From the NCBI RefSeq assembly GCF_000012745.1, contig NC_007404.1, positions 1,364,001 to 1,428,000 on the forward strand: 64,000 nucleotides of DNA. The letters are read 5' to 3'. The first letter of the stretch is position 1, and every line of letters begins with the position of its first letter. A model generated the notes under the pieces. That model ran no database searches and had not been told where the DNA came from. It saw only the letters and a program-made list of their open reading frames with translations. Source of the DNA: Thiobacillus denitrificans ATCC 25259. Its GTDB lineage: Bacteria; Pseudomonadota; Gammaproteobacteria; Burkholderiales; Thiobacillaceae. The translations under genes and the position numbers were made by a program. This document shows positions 62,894 to 64,000 of the stretch, piece by piece.

Positions 62894-63153
62894 CTCGTAA
62901 CTCATTGATCCAAAGGGGGCGCGGTTAGCAGGTTGAACTTGTTGGCTGGCCGCTCTGTAAGTCCTTGTTTTCATGCATCCCGAGTTAGCAACATGAACTT
63001 GTTTCATCGGCTGCCATAAGTCCTTGTTTTTATTGAATCATGGTTAGCAGGCAGGCATCCACGTCGTAAGTCATTGAATCGATTGACCTTGGGTGAGCAG
63101 GTTGCAGTTGTACGATTTAGCAGCCTTAAGTTGCGATTTAGCAGGTTGCTCTG
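62894..63153. repeat. Array of degenerate direct repeats, about 50-60 bp units
   Basis: Units start at 62924, 62984, 63043 and 63093 with GTTAGCA or GTGAGCA. The first two continue TGAACTTGTT and later TAAGTCCTTGTTTT at the same distance; unit 3 keeps GTCGTAAGTC; unit 4 ends with two ATTTAGCAG copies. Unit lengths are 60, 59, 50 and 61 bp. Spacers differ, but the conserved blocks recur in order, which suggests an array of protein-binding or recombination sites. Confidence 0.65.
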
Positions 63154-63662
63154 GTTCTTACACCCGCGCCTGCAGGGCTTGCTCTGAGCCTCCCATAATT
63201 CGCATAATGTATATCTTCGTGGGATCAATGGCTTACAGACGGTTTTTGTCTTTTCGTCGTCCGGTTGATCGAATCCGCCAAGAGGAACCAATTTCAGCGG
63301 GTCATAAAAAAAACTTGGGGCAATTCTTGCCATCGTAGGGCCTCCGGGGTTCGGGAACAAGTCCAGCGGGTCGCTGGCGTCGGTGCTTCGGCCGCTGGGG
63401 GCGGCCTCGAGGACGTGCTGAGGAATGCAGGCTTTCACTTCGGGGAACGGCCCGCGGTCGGTGCGCGCCGAACCGGCGGTAGCAACGAGCCAGCGGACGA
63501 CTGCTGTCCGTTGGCTCGGCTTGCAGGCTGACGCCTGTCCGGTGGGTGACCAGGTCGACGTGCTGCGCGGAATCTCGCGGAATGCAGCCATTGGGGCAGC
63601 GTCACGCCGCCGCGTCGCGCTGACGCGCTGCCGCGTGGCGTTGCCGCCTGCCTTCCGGGCGC
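63154..63662. other. Unassigned region
   Basis: Both strands have open stretches (for example the minus-strand GGPTMARIAPSFFYDPLKLV), but composition is not convincingly coding and I recognise no family. It lies between the repeat array and the edge gene, so it may be part of the same mobile unit. Confidence 0.3.
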
Positions 63663-64000
63663 TCATGCGACCCTCCGCAGCACTGGCACCTTTTCCGCGA
63701 AGGCGGGCAGGGCCGCAGGCGCAGCCGCCACGTAACGCCCTTCCACGTAACGGCGAGCGAGCCCGACGACCAGACGAAGCTGCTGAATCTCCCACGGCTG
63801 AAACGCGTAGCCCTCCGGCGTCACCAAAGCGCCGTCACGGTCGAAACGCCAGCCGTCCCACCCCTCGACGTGGACGATGGCCTTCGCGCGCATCCTGACG
63901 AGCTTGAAAGCCGGGTAGGGGATGCGGTTGCAGCCGGTCTCCCAGTTGCGCACGGTGCGCAGCGAGACGCCGAGGTATTCGGCGGCCGATTTCTGCGTCA
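63663..64000 (-). CDS. Helix-turn-helix protein resembling VC1465/DUF3653 (Xer activation factor) family, partial
   Basis: About 112 residues, with the start just beyond the right edge: the last bases give x-TG ACG CAG, consistent with an ATG whose A is base 64001 and a protein beginning MTQKSAAEYLGVSLRTVRNW. This is a helix-turn-helix followed by RIPYPAFKLVRM and VEGWDGWRFDRDGALVTPEG, the layout of the small phage/IMEX proteins of the VC1465 family, some of which activate Xer recombination for integration at dif. Family membership is by memory of the motif pattern; function here is inference. It is transcribed toward the repeat array. Confidence 0.6.
   Translation of the reverse strand, partial: TQKSAAEYLGVSLRTVRNWETGCNRIPYPAFKLVRMRAKAIVHVEGWDGWRFDRDGALVTPEGYAFQPWEIQQLRLVVGLARRYVEGRYVAAAPAALPAFAEKVPVLRRVA

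Noticed and set aside
62894..63153. CRISPR array or integron attC sites
   Set aside because: Repeat blocks are degenerate and spacers are not uniform; no cas genes. The GTTAGCA/TGCTAAC cores do not fit the attC GTTRRRY/RYYYAAC rule.
63004..63795. 263-codon minus-strand frame spanning the repeat array and edge region
   Set aside because: It runs through the degenerate repeats and overlaps the recognisable HTH gene in another frame; no coherent domain.

Overview
The window looks like a chromosome fragment from a high-GC betaproteobacterium, most like a sulfur-oxidising Rhodocyclales/Thiobacillus-type organism. The reasons are a dsrA of the oxidative (MPKSP...) type, OpgGH and NdvB periplasmic glucan synthesis, a CTGT-N8-ACAG LexA box, and a type II secretion/type IV pilus hybrid operon. 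No taxonomic marker gene (rRNA, tRNA) is visible, so this is inference.

Layout. 1-10450: the end of a 5'-nucleotidase/SoxB-like metallophosphatase, then a tightly overlapping operon for a secretion/pilus-like machine (gspG, gspF, gspE, PilM-, PilN-, PilO- and PilP-like proteins, a lipoprotein secretin and three more pseudopilins). 10530-20492 (minus strand): a giant cyclic beta-1,2-glucan synthase (NdvB) and a lipoprotein alpha/beta hydrolase. 20585-25431: an SOS-box-preceded UvrD/Rep helicase, DUF1840 and DUF488 genes, and a solitary dsrA closed by its own terminator, with no dsrB. 25926-30586: opgGH behind a sigma-54-like promoter, then a DUF305 protein.

30875-61210 is an accessory island with the look of a Tn7-like transposon. 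It opens with tnsA, tnsB, a frameshifted tnsC and a tniQ, all visibly lower in GC than the flanks. A shared end motif (CGCCGAAGTAAAT and variants) lies at 30884, at 36283 (reverse) and at 61200 (reverse). The cargo is metal resistance: a copper block (CopA oxidase, CopB, CusF-like; plus strand), a Czc efflux block (minus), a Cus efflux block (minus) and a mer operon (merR/merTPA around a classic 19-bp-spacer promoter). The blocks are separated by gene scars: the tail of a P-type ATPase, a collapsed PII-like gene, a Tn3 transposase remnant, a broken ynfA, a truncated SulP permease, a truncated tyrosine recombinase and an orphan antitoxin.

61211-64000 is more mobile debris: an XRE regulator, an HsdM scrap, a direct-repeat array with units of about 50-60 bp, and at the right edge a gene resembling the VC1465/DUF3653 Xer-activation-factor family.

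The four metal blocks together would oxidise periplasmic Cu(I), pump Cu/Ag and Zn/Co/Cd out through two RND systems, chaperone copper with several CusF-type domains, and import and reduce Hg(II). The most unusual items are the orphan dsrA, the Tn7-like module with its frameshifted TnsC and three end motifs, the repeat array at 62.9-63.15 kb, and the hybrid secretion operon with a pseudopilin lacking Glu5.
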